Assembly (NCBI RefSeq): GCF_000176915.2
Contig: NC_014844.1
Location: forward strand, 2,728,001 to 2,792,000
Length of the DNA: 64,000 bases
DNA from: Pseudodesulfovibrio aespoeensis Aspo-2
Lineage (GTDB): Bacteria; Desulfobacterota; Desulfovibrionia; Desulfovibrionales; Desulfovibrionaceae
Reading direction: 5' to 3'
Part shown: one piece after another, positions 8,360-18,136 of the stretch
Layout: each line of letters begins with the position of its first letter
How positions within the stretch are numbered: the stretch's first letter is position 1
Made by a program: the position numbers and the translations under genes
Notes under the pieces: generated by a model
What the model was told of the DNA's origin: nothing
The model's input: only the letters and a program-made list of their open reading frames with translations
Database searches by the model: none

Positions 8360-9957
8360 GCAACTATCCATTTGAGGGATTTAAAGAAAACACAAAAATT
8401 CTAGGAGTTGGCTCTCTTTTTAGGCCCATCTATAGCAACAGATGGAATATTGATCTCCAACTTTCTCCGAAACAGGTCAAAGATTTTCTAAGCATCTCCA
8501 ATGCACCCGCAATAGCACGAAACCGCATTCTCAAAGCCACTAAGAAAGAAGACAAACGGGGGTGGAAACGCCGCTTCCGCATCTCTGACACAAGAGATTG
8601 GGATATAAAAACGATTGGAGAATGCCCGGTCCAAAGACTCGAAAAATGGTCGAATCCGAACCAACTATGCTTTGTCTTCACAATAGGTGAAGACATCACC
8701 ATCTATCTCCCTCAATTTGAACTGGCTCGCACTCTTTTCTTTCATGGCGGGTACCTCTCTCGAACCGCCATTGAATCTGACTGCTTAAAATCAGAGTTCG
8801 CAGTGGAGATCGACCACGAAAACAATGCCATCATTCGCGTAATGCCTTCAGCCAGCTTCACCGTAGCTCACCTCAATGAGCCAAAATGCCGCAATTATCT
8901 GTCTTGGATTTTGCTTGATGAAGACGCCAAGCAATCTTATGAGAGTATTACCAAATACCAACGTAAAGACGGGATCGACTATAAAAATTATCGCAGATGG
9001 AACTTTCAATTCGACCCGCCGCCACTGACACACGTTTGGCTACAAATACGGGGGCAATTCTCTAACGATTCAAAAAGTTGCTTCGTGCATGAAATCGATG
9101 AGATAAAAGGCATTCCCAACAAGTCATTTCGAAGTATTGAAATGGCACATCCAGATTTTGAACGCCTCATCCCGAGCGAGGGGCAGGCCATTCGCCCAGT
9201 AAGCAATAACCCTGAATCTCCATTACTCATCCACGATGACATAGCATCAAATGCCAATACGCTACCGATTGTTATGGAAGCCGACAGTGTTTCTATAGAA
9301 TTCAAAACCCCATTCCATGTGACCAAAATAACTTCCAAAGAACGAAAACAAGGGAGTACACTTTCTGGTGAGGAGAGTGAAGACAAACAGATTTCGGTCA
9401 GCACGGAAGAAGGCGTCGAGGATCGAGGCCTCCCCGGAGCAGATTGGGACACACTGAATGACGAAACGGATTATGAGCAGTTCTTTGAGAACAAGTTTGT
9501 CTGCTTTCGAGACATGGTCAAAATATTGATAGAAACCTATGGGTGCGTTCCCACCTCAAAGGCGATCCCACCACTACCCAAAATCGGCAAATGCAAAAAA
9601 CATATCCTCTCAACAACCGGCGAATCCAGATGCATGGCTATAATTGGCCTACAGGTTGGCGAAAAAACAGTTCACCTGCTCGAAGTCGATACGTCAGATG
9701 CCGACAAATCCTTATCCACGCAAGTCCTCGTAGTAAAGGATTTGGAAGCATGGGAGACAAACGTCGAAAGACTCAAACGAGAACTGCTTCAGTCTTCCCT
9801 CAGATGGCCAAAAAAACTGCTCGATGAGCTATGCGGGAAAGACCACTTCAATGGAGTCAATCACCCACAGGCTCCTTCAAGCAATAAGGGCGTGCTTGAG
9901 CTAGACTCTATTGCAGGCTGGGCCAGCCGGATCTATAGCTGGATGCTACGTTTGTGA
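8347..9957 (+). CDS. tnsE: TnsE, selector for conjugating or replicating targets
   Basis: TnsE directs Tn7 to lagging-strand replication intermediates and conjugal plasmids. The protein is 536 aa (Tn7 TnsE 538 aa) and shares recognisable blocks with it: LPQFELARTLFF near residue 120, FDPPP near 220, and NGVNHPQ plus GWASRI close to the C terminus. Acidic linkers separate the N-terminal and C-terminal (DNA-binding) domains. Start ATG 8347 overlaps the tnsD end, as expected in a tnsABCDE operon. The presence of TnsE with TnsD marks this as a true Tn7 relative rather than a Tn5053-type or CRISPR-associated element. Confidence 0.93.
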   Translation: MVSVSNYPFEGFKENTKILGVGSLFRPIYSNRWNIDLQLSPKQVKDFLSISNAPAIARNRILKATKKEDKRGWKRRFRISDTRDWDIKTIGECPVQRLEKWSNPNQLCFVFTIGEDITIYLPQFELARTLFFHGGYLSRTAIESDCLKSEFAVEIDHENNAIIRVMPSASFTVAHLNEPKCRNYLSWILLDEDAKQSYESITKYQRKDGIDYKNYRRWNFQFDPPPLTHVWLQIRGQFSNDSKSCFVHEIDEIKGIPNKSFRSIEMAHPDFERLIPSEGQAIRPVSNNPESPLLIHDDIASNANTLPIVMEADSVSIEFKTPFHVTKITSKERKQGSTLSGEESEDKQISVSTEEGVEDRGLPGADWDTLNDETDYEQFFENKFVCFRDMVKILIETYGCVPTSKAIPPLPKIGKCKKHILSTTGESRCMAIIGLQVGEKTVHLLEVDTSDADKSLSTQVLVVKDLEAWETNVERLKRELLQSSLRWPKKLLDELCGKDHFNGVNHPQAPSSNKGVLELDSIAGWASRIYSWMLRL

Positions 9958-10324
9958 TTGAGTGCCATGAATAATACCTCTAACTCCCTCTGAAGAAGAG
10001 ATAGTGGAAAAGTCAGCTATTCCACTAGATAGAAATTTTATGTATATCGCAGCCTTCTTCATATGAGTTCGGTCACTGTTTGCATCTAAACCATCTTGCG
10101 CTCTGACTTGTATATTGAGGGAAACAAAAGCTCCTAAAAACACGATGATATCCCATCATCGATGAATCTAAAGCAAAAAAGGAAACGACTAATCATGTCG
10201 TTTCCTTTTTTCTTTCGAGACCAGGACTCATCAATGGCTCATAAAAAAACATCGCATGAGTATAATACCATTTTTGACATAAAAATATCTTGAATGATAT
10301 TTAAATATCATATATTTTAAAAAA
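9958..10324. other. intergenic region after the tns operon
   Basis: AT-rich stretch of 367 bp between tnsE and the DUF6471 gene. It holds the terminator at 10175-10213 and, directly before 10325, an AT-rich segment (ATATTTAAATATCATATA) that could carry the promoter for the next operon. A 65-aa reverse ORF was seen but not supported. Confidence 0.6.
10175..10213 (+). terminator. rho-independent terminator after tnsABCDE
   Basis: GGAAACGAC (10181-10189), loop TAATCAT, GTCGTTTCC (10197-10205), followed by TTTTTTC. The A-rich left side makes it usable on both strands. It separates the tns operon from the cargo. Confidence 0.85.
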
Positions 10325-10591
10325 ATGATGCCAGATGACACAAAAAAACACTGGTGCAATGAAGCCAGAGGGATTCTTAATGCACAACTAAAGCGTCAGG
10401 GAATTACTCACGAAGAGCTAGTCCACAGACTCGCTGAAATTAGTGTTCTCGAAACGCAAGCGAGCATCGCCAACAAGCTGTGCAGAGGGACCTTCTCTGC
10501 AGCATTTCTGTTGCAAGTTCTGATGGTAACGGCCCCCAAAGAACAGAAAGTAGTTAGTATAACAATCTTAGACCAAGCCATCTGTGCTTAG
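10325..10591 (+). CDS. DUF6471 domain protein
   Basis: 88 aa. The segment LKRQGITHEELVHRLAEI followed by ETQASIANKLCRGTFSAAFLLQ has the pattern of DUF6471, a small helix-turn-helix-like domain found next to mobile and defence genes. It probably binds DNA and may regulate the methyltransferase that starts 9 bp downstream. Two ATGs at the start (10325, 10328) are equally possible. The function is not established. Confidence 0.75.
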   Translation: MMPDDTKKHWCNEARGILNAQLKRQGITHEELVHRLAEISVLETQASIANKLCRGTFSAAFLLQVLMVTAPKEQKVVSITILDQAICA

Positions 10592-10599
10592 GAGTTCAC

Positions 10600-11862
10600 A
10601 TGCAGGTAACATTTGAAGAGTGGACTCAAGGACGCGAGGTACCATTTATTGGAACCAATGCGGGGGCACAGGAACTACCATTCCAGAATTGGCGACGTTT
10701 TAAAGAAGCTTTTGCGCCAGAGCTGATCTCCAAGGCAATTGTAGAAAGCGAAAGGACTGTTGAACGATGCTTGGATCCATTCGGAGGATCTGGCACAACA
10801 GCTTTGGCCTGCCAATTCCTAGGCGTCTACCCCACCACCGTTGAAGTGAATCCCTTTTTAGCAGACCTAATCGAAGCAAAATTATCTAAATACGACTGTG
10901 ATAAGTTGGCAAACCTCTTTGGAAGGGTAGTTCGCTCAGCCCGAAGCAAATCAAACTTCAAAAGAATATTCGAGAAAACGCCACCAACATTCGTCGAACC
11001 AGGCGTAGCAGGCCGTTGGATCTTTGATCGCCCTGTAGCTGAACGAATTGCAGCATACTTAACCGCAATAGATAAGATTGCAGAAGGTAAAGAACACCGT
11101 CTTTTCCGAATCTTGTTGAGTGGAATTTTGATTAGGGTGAGCAATGTGATGATTAGTGGAAAAGGCCGTAGATATCGAAAAGATTGGGAAAAACGATACA
11201 CTGACCCCGCACTTGTAGATCGCCTTTTCGAACAGGCAGTACGTCAGGCAATAGTTGATATTCACCGCTATTCTGAACGAGCATGTTGCGACTTTGAACT
11301 GACAAGGGGAGATTGTAGGGAAGTACTAAGGGATACAAATTCGTTTGATCTTGCCGTTTTTTCACCACCCTACCCCAATTCTTTCGACTACACAGATGTC
11401 TATAACGTTGAATTGTGGGTTCTTGGCTACCTGAAGGATCCACAAAGCAACAAAGAGCTCCGCGAATCAACACTTACTTCACACGTCCAAGTCGCGCGAA
11501 AATACGCTCTGCCGCCAGCAACGTCGATTCTATTGGAAAACGTACTTGATCGATTAAACAATGCTCGTTCAGAAATGTGGAGCAAAGCTATCCCCGATAT
11601 GGTCGGTGCATATTTTTCTGACATGTCAGGTGTGATTAGTACTATAGAAAAATCTCTAGCTCCAAGAGGAGAACTATGGATGGTCGTCGGAGATAGCCAA
11701 TATGCAGGCATCCACGTCAATGTCGCAGACATATTGTGCGAGCTCTCAATCGATATGGGGTTCAGTCTTGAGAAGAAGGATCCATTCCGGTCCATGCGCT
11801 CATCAGCTCAACAAGGTGGGCGCCGGGAATTGGCAGAAACACTCATTGTATTAAAAAAGTAA
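10600..11862 (+). CDS. site-specific DNA methyltransferase (amino-methylating)
   Basis: 420 aa. The AdoMet-binding motif I is DPFGGSGTT near residue 61 and the catalytic motif IV is SPPYPNSFDYTD near residue 256. The order motif I, then a likely target-recognition region, then motif IV fits an alpha-like exocyclic-amino methyltransferase; SPPY is most often seen in N4-cytosine enzymes, though N6-adenine cannot be excluded. It forms an operon with the DUF6471 gene and converges with a three-gene operon encoding a PD-(D/E)XK-like protein. It may be the modification part of a defence system or a solitary methylase protecting the element. Confidence 0.85.
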   Translation: MQVTFEEWTQGREVPFIGTNAGAQELPFQNWRRFKEAFAPELISKAIVESERTVERCLDPFGGSGTTALACQFLGVYPTTVEVNPFLADLIEAKLSKYDCDKLANLFGRVVRSARSKSNFKRIFEKTPPTFVEPGVAGRWIFDRPVAERIAAYLTAIDKIAEGKEHRLFRILLSGILIRVSNVMISGKGRRYRKDWEKRYTDPALVDRLFEQAVRQAIVDIHRYSERACCDFELTRGDCREVLRDTNSFDLAVFSPPYPNSFDYTDVYNVELWVLGYLKDPQSNKELRESTLTSHVQVARKYALPPATSILLENVLDRLNNARSEMWSKAIPDMVGAYFSDMSGVISTIEKSLAPRGELWMVVGDSQYAGIHVNVADILCELSIDMGFSLEKKDPFRSMRSSAQQGGRRELAETLIVLKK

Positions 11863-11870
11863 AACGCTTC

Positions 11871-12920
11871 TTAATAACGAGCATGCCTGCTTTCGGAGGC
11901 TGATGAATATAAAACCCATTGACCAAGCTTAATGTCGTAATACTCGGCCAAACACAACGCTGACCCAAAACAATCACTTCGCTCTTTGGCTATTCGCATA
12001 TCAAAACAATATAATGCGCCAATTCTGCTATTTCGGTCGTCCTTATATGCTATTGCTTGCTTGACCCCCTCAACAACAATCTTCTTATAGCTCAATTTGG
12101 GTTTAGGACTACCAGAAACAGTATGGCTTCGTAGCACTTTGAGTTCCAAAACGGCATGCATCACATTGCACTGCACTGGGCTAGTGAACGGTTCTTCTAA
12201 CAATATATCTAACCGTCCAGATTCACTTGTTTGCTCGGAGTATATGTGAAAACCTAGAAAATGCCCACCAAGATAATTTATTAAGGTCTCTTGAATCATA
12301 CTTTCAGCCCGACTTGAAGGGAACCCATCAACCCACAAGCCAGATAATGAGCCTGGACGGAGCAAGCGCTGCCTATAGGTACTATTAACGACAGCTTCGA
12401 TCCGTTCTGGGGTAATGTCAGTTGCGCCCACAGAATGCTTTGTACAATTCTCAACGTCAGCCACTCCGTTACCATAAAAACGAATTTGTCTTCCTAGTGC
12501 ACTTGGATTGTATATAATCGCAGGCACATCACCACACCCCAAATGTCCACTTATCCATTCAATCAGTTGATTCCCAGTAAATGCAGAGATATCAGTATAG
12601 CTGCCCTTAATAACAGCTGGTGTAACCATCCAAAGGCGAGAGGTTAATCTGCGCAACCCATCATCAAGGGCATACTCTTCGTGAAATTCGACCCCACATG
12701 CATCTTTCGAAAATGAGGATTTAAGCAAAAAAACCGCCATGCCGTCACTCTCTAACTCAGAAGCAACGGCCTGCCGCCGAGTCACGAGTTTGTGAACCTC
12801 TCGTAAGAATCGGGTGCTCGTGGTGTGCCCGGCATCATTCCCTTTACCTGAATGAGTCGCAACAGTTTCAGCGAAGTCATCGTTTTTCCAAAGACCTAGC
12901 TGTTTATTATCCTGCGACAT
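11871..12920 (-). CDS. PD-(D/E)XK nuclease-like protein of a three-gene ATPase system
   Basis: 349 aa from ATG 12920 (MSQDNKQLGL), preceded by GGAGAG. Near residues 235-270 there is GRLDILLEEP followed by AVLELKVL, which fits the D...ExK core of a PD-(D/E)XK nuclease; a GVKQAIAYKD helix after it resembles the nuclease family's QxxxY helix. The N-terminal part is not recognised. It is the last gene of the operon ATPase - 219-aa protein - this gene, the place where an effector would be. It overlaps the 219-aa gene by 14 bp. Nuclease activity is inferred from the motif only. Confidence 0.6.
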   Translation of the reverse strand: MSQDNKQLGLWKNDDFAETVATHSGKGNDAGHTTSTRFLREVHKLVTRRQAVASELESDGMAVFLLKSSFSKDACGVEFHEEYALDDGLRRLTSRLWMVTPAVIKGSYTDISAFTGNQLIEWISGHLGCGDVPAIIYNPSALGRQIRFYGNGVADVENCTKHSVGATDITPERIEAVVNSTYRQRLLRPGSLSGLWVDGFPSSRAESMIQETLINYLGGHFLGFHIYSEQTSESGRLDILLEEPFTSPVQCNVMHAVLELKVLRSHTVSGSPKPKLSYKKIVVEGVKQAIAYKDDRNSRIGALYCFDMRIAKERSDCFGSALCLAEYYDIKLGQWVLYSSASESRHARY

Positions 12921-13566
12921 GGGCTCTCCGGTAGAGATGATGAACATACAGGTGAATCTTCCGACCAGGAGTTATAATCGAATCTTCCGGCATAAAATTC
13001 GCAAAATTTTCTGCAGCATTCACACTACAATTAACCTCTTTCCATTCTGCAAAATCAATAACTTCCCCTACATTTATCTGGTCACCATAGGTCGCATCTT
13101 CGTCAATAAAGGCACCAAGTTCCTCGCTGCCAAGGGCAGACAAAGCATAAGCAAGTTCTTCCAGAAAATTAAACATCTGCCTCTCATCGGCATAATCTTG
13201 AACTGAATCAAGAATAGGTTGCGCCAATCCTTCATTGATCCCGTACCGACCTTCTAGCTCCCATTGCCCATCGCTGTTTTGCATGTATTTAATATCCGAG
13301 ACAGTCGCTATACCTTTCCCCACAAGTCGATCTAAGTCGTGCTGAACGTTGATATATAGTGGACCACCTTTTCGTTTGAGCAGTATCTTATCGAATGGTT
13401 CTAACTCCCAAACAGGAGCAAGTACATTTGACAAATAAGAAAACGCATGGAAATTCCGTATCGGGATTGGGGTCATGCCCGCATTGGCTGAGGCATGAAG
13501 CAACAAAACCAAACGCACATGCCGCTTAATCTCATCAATTACATGGGCATCAGTTAAACTCTTCAT
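12907..13566 (-). CDS. middle component of a three-gene ATPase system (hypothetical)
   Basis: 219 aa, mostly alpha-helical, with an N-terminal segment (IDEIKRHVRLVLLLHASA) followed by a winged-helix-like region (GPLYINVQHDLDRLVGKGIATV). This resembles the small 'middle component' proteins of ABC-three-component (ABC-3C) systems, but the likeness is by shape rather than a firm family match. It lies 8 bp after the ATPase stop and overlaps the nuclease-like gene. The C-terminal third is acidic. No catalytic motif is seen. Confidence 0.55.
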   Translation of the reverse strand: MKSLTDAHVIDEIKRHVRLVLLLHASANAGMTPIPIRNFHAFSYLSNVLAPVWELEPFDKILLKRKGGPLYINVQHDLDRLVGKGIATVSDIKYMQNSDGQWELEGRYGINEGLAQPILDSVQDYADERQMFNFLEELAYALSALGSEELGAFIDEDATYGDQINVGEVIDFAEWKEVNCSVNAAENFANFMPEDSIITPGRKIHLYVHHLYRRAHVAG

Positions 13567-13574
13567 GTTGCCCT

Positions 13575-14754
13575 TTAATCCACATTAATTAGGTCATTTA
13601 ATTTTTCAACATACAACTTAATATTCTGTTTAACTGCAGCAGTTTTGGCTGCGAGAGAGAACAGATCTACAATACGAGAACTACGATCTTCCTTTTCATA
13701 ATCCGTCAACAAGTTTGGAATCAGCTTACCGTCCACTATATTTGACGTAATTATTAAACAATTTTTTTTATCCGGTGAACCTATTTGACTCAGAACTAGG
13801 GCTGCCTTATCAACAAATATTGCATCCAATGAAGATTCCGGCGCATCAATGATCAAACTAGTTCCGCCACCTCCAGCCGTTTCCATCAAAGCCATCCGAA
13901 ATGACAAATCAATAAACTCCCGCTGACTTTCCGACACCTCATCTGGGCCACTTCGCCGACTTGCCTCAGGAAAATCGGCTCCGGTCATATCTAATGCAAA
14001 AGCAGGATACTCAATTTCTTTTTGCTGCAGTTGTCCTAACTTGGAGAACTGTGGAGACCAACTCAGGGTACAGGTTTCAAATAAAAACTCCTTAGCATAT
14101 CCATCAAATGATTTCTGTATACTATCAACATGTTTATACAGAGAGTTTTTCCATGTTTCTACTAAGAAGCTAAATTTTTCCCTCATGGTGGCCACTATAA
14201 TTTTTTTTGTTTCATACTTAGCTCTAAGAGAGGAAAGTTCTTCATCTCTCTTATTCAACTCCTCGTCGTCCAAAGGAATACTGTTCTTAATTTCAATTAT
14301 CCGCCGAACTCGCACACCCATTGCTTCATCGAGTTGCTCTATCTCTGCCTTCTGCAAGTCATAGGCCTTTTTCACTCTTTTTAGTTCATCTTTCCTGTGG
14401 GTCAAAAAATCCTTTTTTTCGGCATAAGCGTCTCTTATTTGTTCTGCTTTTCTTCCCACAAAATCAACGACCCCATCATGAGAATCTCGATGAATACTAG
14501 AAGCACAGATAACACACTGATTGTTCTTTAGGCGATCTTGCAACACCTGTGCAGCTTTAGGGGCATCCTGCCCACATACTAAACAGAAGCCATCTGTGGC
14601 TAACTGGCCGAGTATATATTGAGCGGTCTCAGTTTGTTCTGGAAATCTTGATTGAAGTGTAAGGTATTTCATGCGTTCATATTCACGTAATGCTGACTCA
14701 AAGGAATCCTGCGCATGTAGCTCAGCACGCCGTGCCTTATTCCTTTCAAAGGAT
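13575..14754 (-). pseudogene. SMC-like ATPase, C-terminal part, split by IS insertion
   Basis: Largest of three pieces of one ATPase gene. It has two CxxC pairs (CLVCGQDA and QCVICASS), as in a zinc hook or ribbon, a long coiled coil, and the ATPase C-terminal motifs with Walker B LIIDAPESSLD, similar to Rad50/SMC-type or ABC-3C ATPases. Removing both 1288-bp IS copies and one GAT from each insertion joins 18136-17852, 16560-16043 and 14751-13575 into a single uninterrupted frame of 659 aa. The ATPase was therefore intact until the insertions. It heads the operon with the 219-aa and nuclease-like genes. Confidence 0.85.
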
Positions 14755-14821
14755 AGAGGTGGCCCCAGAAAACTGGACCACTCGTTAAGGTGGACGTATA
14801 AGAGCCCAAGGAGGCTTGAAC

Positions 14822-15106
14822 ATGTCCAACAGAAGACGTTTTTCAGCAGAATTTAAAGCCCGTGTAGCACTTGATGCATTATCCGGTGAACACACGATTT
14901 CTGAACTAGCCAGCAAGCACGGTGTTCATCCTAATCAGATCTCCACGTGGAAAAAACAGGCCAAGGAAGGAATCGTCGAATTGTTTTCCGGTAAGACTAA
15001 AAACACTCCGCAGAACAATGAAGCCCAAATCAAAGACCTCCACGCAAAGATCGGCCAGTTGCTTGTGGAGAAGGATTTTTTGCAACAAGCCTTCGCCAAA
15101 ATATGA
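14822..15106 (+). CDS. IS3-family transposase OrfA (1288-bp IS), copy 1
   Basis: 94 aa from ATG 14822 (MSNRRRFSAEF). N-terminal helix-turn-helix of the IS3/IS150 type (TISELASKHGVHPNQISTWK), then a helical zipper (KIGQLLVEKDFLQQAF). It ends in an ATGA overlap with orfB, the usual place for a -1 frameshift that makes the OrfAB transposase. Confidence 0.92.
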   Translation: MSNRRRFSAEFKARVALDALSGEHTISELASKHGVHPNQISTWKKQAKEGIVELFSGKTKNTPQNNEAQIKDLHAKIGQLLVEKDFLQQAFAKI

Positions 15107-15981
15107 GCTGCGGGCGAAGGCGCGAAATCGTCGATAACGAGCATCCAAATCTCAGCGTCCGACGACAATGCAAAGTTCTGCAATTACAACGGTCAACATA
15201 CTATTATAAGCCCATCGGCGAGTCTTCGCTCAATCTGGAATTGATGCGGAAGATCGATGAGTTGTTTATGGAATTGCCGTTTTTTGGCTCCAGACAGATG
15301 CGGAATATCCTGCAAGATACGGGATATTTTGTCGGTCGAGAGCGTGTGAGACGGTTGATGCGCAAAATGGGGTTAATGGCGGTTTATCAGAAGCCACGAA
15401 CGAGCCAACCGCATCCCGGTCACAAGGTGTATCCATATCTGCTTCGAAATATACCAATTACAAAACCGAACCAAGTTTGGTGCACGGATATTACGTATAT
15501 CCCCATGAAACGCGGTTTTTTGTACCTCGTTGCTATCATGGACTGGCATAGCCGCGCAGTCTTATCCTGGCGGCTGTCGAACACAATGGATACGGATTTC
15601 TGCGTCGCAGCCTTGGAAGAGGCCATTAGTTGCTATGGAGTTCCTGAAATATTCAATACTGATCAGGGATCACAATTCACCAGTTATGAGTTCACAAAGA
15701 CTCTCAGAGATGCTGGCATACGGATATCAATGGATGGTCGCGGTCGCTGGATGGATAACGTCATGATCGAACGGCTCTGGCGTTCCTTGAAATATGAATG
15801 TGTGTATTTACATGAGTTGAGCACAGGAAGTGAGCTGCGTGAGGCATTGGCGTGGTGGTTTGATTTCTACAACAATCGTCGGCCTCATTTCACTTTTGAC
15901 GGAATGAAGCCAATGGATGTATATCAAAGTTCCAAGCCAGAGGGGGTACCCCCTCTGGCTTGGAGTCAAAAGGCGGCGTAA
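15103..15981 (+). CDS. IS3-family transposase OrfB (1288-bp IS), copy 1
   Basis: 292 aa. HTH_21 region ([12 protein letters not shown]) and integrase core with DDE residues in [18 protein letters not shown] and VMIERLW. The C terminus after [10 protein letters not shown] is encoded by a 34-bp GGTACC-centred palindrome (15931-15964). Overlaps orfA by 4 bp. Confidence 0.93.
   Translation: MSCGRRREIVDNEHPNLSVRRQCKVLQLQRSTYYYKPIGESSLNLELMRKIDELFMELPFFGSRQMRNILQDTGYFVGRERVRRLMRKMGLMAVYQKPRTSQPHPGHKVYPYLLRNIPITKPNQVWCTDITYIPMKRGFLYLVAIMDWHSRAVLSWRLSNTMDTDFCVAALEEAISCYGVPEIFNTDQGSQFTSYEFTKTLRDAGIRISMDGRGRWMDNVMIERLWRSLKYECVYLHELSTGSELREALAWWFDFYNNRRPHFTFDGMKPMDVYQSSKPEGVPPLAWSQKAA
15931..15964. repeat. 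34-bp perfect palindrome at the transposase 3' end
   Basis: TCCAAGCCAGAGGGGGT and its complement meet at GGTACC. Same position and same GGTACC core as the palindrome in the 1239-bp IS, but the arms differ. A second copy lies in the inverted IS at about 16642-16675. Confidence 0.85.
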
Positions 15982-16042
15982 CCTGTAAACTTGTCCACCT
16001 TATATTCGCCGCTCAGTGGTCCGAAGAACCGAGGCCACCTCT

Positions 16043-16563
16043 GATATTCCCTCAATCGATTCCAGGTAACGCTCTATTTTTTCGCTATCAGCTTGTTGTA
16101 AATCTGAAAGAGATTCAAGCTCCTGACGAAGGCCGCCCGAATCTTTAACTTGAGTTTTATCAACTGCAAGCTCTTTCTCCTCTTTGAATAAGGCAGCAAT
16201 GGCATTACGAATTTCTGAATCTTTCTCTAAAATTTCCCTTTCAGCTTCATACCATTTCTGAGCATCACCTTTTGATAAAAACAGTACTCTGATAAGCTGT
16301 TTTTGAGCAGTATGATCCCAAACGAGAGCCTTTCTATCTTCAAAGTAAAAAACAAGATAACGAAGTATTAATATCCAATCACCGAAGGACCATACATCAA
16401 CAAGTCGAGCTATTTCATTTTGATAGAAATCCTCATCGCCACCGACCTCTCTCCCATCAATTTTGAAACTTATAAGTCTCAAATCTCCAAGGCTTCTTGT
16501 AATACAAATAGCACTCTCACCTATGCTAAGGGAAAGAGTCGCTTCAGCGTCATCAGCATTATC
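16043..16563 (-). pseudogene. SMC-like ATPase, middle part, between two IS copies
   Basis: About 172 codons of the ATPase lie between the inverted IS copies. The segment begins DNADDAEATLSLSIGE and ends in a coiled coil (SLSDLQQADSEKIERYLESI). It stays in frame with the N-terminal part (RVAD | NADD) and the C-terminal part (EGIS | FERN) when the IS copies are removed, so it is original gene sequence and not imported IS cargo. Confidence 0.85.
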
Positions 16564-16624
16564 AGAGGTGGCCTCGGTTCTTCGGACCACTGAGCGGCGA
16601 ATATAAGGTGGACAAGTTTACAGG

Positions 16625-17503
16625 TTACGCCGCCTTTTGACTCCAAGCCAGAGGGGGTACCCCCTCTGGCTTGGAACTTTGATATACATCCATTGGCTTC
16701 ATTCCGTCAAAAGTGAAATGAGGCCGACGATTGTTGTAGAAATCAAACCACCACGCCAATGCCTCACGCAGCTCACTTCCTGTGCTCAACTCATGTAAAT
16801 ACACACATTCATATTTCAAGGAACGCCAGAGCCGTTCGATCATGACGTTATCCATCCAGCGACCGCGACCATCCATTGATATCCGTATGCCAGCATCTCT
16901 GAGAGTCTTTGTGAACTCATAACTGGTGAATTGTGATCCCTGATCAGTATTGAATATTTCAGGAACTCCATAGCAACTAATGGCCTCTTCCAAGGCTGCG
17001 ACGCAGAAATCCGTATCCATTGTGTTCGACAGCCGCCAGGATAAGACTGCGCGGCTATGCCAGTCCATGATAGCAACGAGGTACAAAAAACCGCGTTTCA
17101 TGGGGATATACGTAATATCCGTGCACCAAACTTGGTTCGGTTTTGTAATTGGTATATTTCGAAGCAGATATGGATACACCTTGTGACCGGGATGCGGTTG
17201 GCTCGTTCGTGGCTTCTGATAAACCGCCATTAACCCCATTTTGCGCATCAACCGTCTCACACGCTCTCGACCGACAAAATATCCCGTATCTTGCAGGATA
17301 TTCCGCATCTGTCTGGAGCCAAAAAACGGCAATTCCATAAACAACTCATCGATCTTCCGCATCAATTCCAGATTGAGCGAAGACTCGCCGATGGGCTTAT
17401 AATAGTATGTTGACCGTTGTAATTGCAGAACTTTGCATTGTCGTCGGACGCTGAGATTTGGATGCTCGTTATCGACGATTTCGCGCCTTCGCCCGCAGCT
17501 CAT
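16625..17503 (-). CDS. IS3-family transposase OrfB (1288-bp IS), copy 2
   Basis: 292 aa, identical in sequence to the OrfB at 15103-15981, including the DDE residues and the palindrome-encoded C terminus. Confidence 0.93.
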   Translation of the reverse strand: MSCGRRREIVDNEHPNLSVRRQCKVLQLQRSTYYYKPIGESSLNLELMRKIDELFMELPFFGSRQMRNILQDTGYFVGRERVRRLMRKMGLMAVYQKPRTSQPHPGHKVYPYLLRNIPITKPNQVWCTDITYIPMKRGFLYLVAIMDWHSRAVLSWRLSNTMDTDFCVAALEEAISCYGVPEIFNTDQGSQFTSYEFTKTLRDAGIRISMDGRGRWMDNVMIERLWRSLKYECVYLHELSTGSELREALAWWFDFYNNRRPHFTFDGMKPMDVYQSSKPEGVPPLAWSQKAA

Positions 17504-17784
17504 ATTTTGGCGAAGGCTTGTTGCAAAAAATCCTTCTCCACAAGCAACTGGCCGATCTTTGCGTGGAGGTCTTTGATTTGGGCTTCATTGTTCTGCGGAG
17601 TGTTTTTAGTCTTACCGGAAAACAATTCGACGATTCCTTCCTTGGCCTGTTTTTTCCACGTGGAGATCTGATTAGGATGAACACCGTGCTTGCTGGCTAG
17701 TTCAGAAATCGTGTGTTCACCGGATAATGCATCAAGTGCTACACGGGCTTTAAATTCTGCTGAAAAACGTCTTCTGTTGGACAT
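17500..17784 (-). CDS. IS3-family transposase OrfA (1288-bp IS), copy 2
   Basis: 94 aa from ATG 17784, identical to the OrfA at 14822-15106, with the same ATGA overlap with OrfB. Confidence 0.92.
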   Translation of the reverse strand: MSNRRRFSAEFKARVALDALSGEHTISELASKHGVHPNQISTWKKQAKEGIVELFSGKTKNTPQNNEAQIKDLHAKIGQLLVEKDFLQQAFAKI

Positions 17785-17851
17785 GTTCAAGCCTCCTTGG
17801 GCTCTTATACGTCCACCTTAACGAGTGGTCCAGTTTTCTGGGGCCACCTCT

Positions 17852-18136
17852 ATCTGCTACTCTTTTTGAGAAACTAAGCTTGTCGGCCCGAGAAAGCTGA
17901 GTAGCTTTAAGTTTAGCATTCCCTAGACTCCCAGACTTCGTAAGGGCAGAAATGTCGTATGCTCCTGTCAGAAGACGAAACATGATATTAATAAGCGTCG
18001 TCTTGCCCAAACCGTTTGCCCCCAATATGAGGGTGAGTCCTGGCTTAAATATTATACATAACCCTTCACCGCTTTTGCCCGGATAAAGACCATAATCTTG
18101 AACAGTGAGCTTCTCGAATACGGGGAAATTGATCAT
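17852..18136 (-). pseudogene. SMC-like ATPase, N-terminal part
   Basis: First 95 codons of the ATPase, from ATG 18136 (MINFPVFEKLTVQDYGLYPG). Contains Walker A ILGANGLGKTTL at about residues 37-48, followed by an FRLLTGAYDIS stretch. The frame then enters the IS at 17851. An upstream extension to 18187 is possible but gives no recognisable residues. The CTCTCT-rich stretch before 18136 reads GAGAGAGAT on the coding strand and can act as the ribosome binding site. Confidence 0.85.

Larger units (their letters stand above)
14755..16042 (+). mobile_element. IS3-family element, 1288 bp, copy 1
   Basis: Perfect terminal repeats AGAGGTGGCC...GGCCACCTCT and a 3-bp duplication GAT (14752-14754 and 16043-16045). 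Carries orfA and orfB. A second copy in inverse orientation, encoding identical proteins, lies at 16564-17851 in the same target gene. Different subgroup from the 1239-bp IS at 6286. Confidence 0.94.
16564..17851 (-). mobile_element. IS3-family element, 1288 bp, copy 2 (inverted)
   Basis: Same element as at 14755, opposite orientation, with the same terminal repeats and its own GAT duplication (ATC on the + strand at 16561-16563 and 17852-17854). Both encoded proteins match copy 1 residue for residue, so the two copies are recent. Confidence 0.94.

Noticed and set aside
9946-10143. 65-aa reverse ORF after tnsE
   Set aside because: No ribosome binding site or family likeness; overlaps the tnsE end.
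14755-17851. Composite transposon formed by the two inverted 1288-bp IS copies
   Set aside because: Each copy has its own GAT duplication and the segment between them is in-frame ATPase sequence, so these are two independent insertions.
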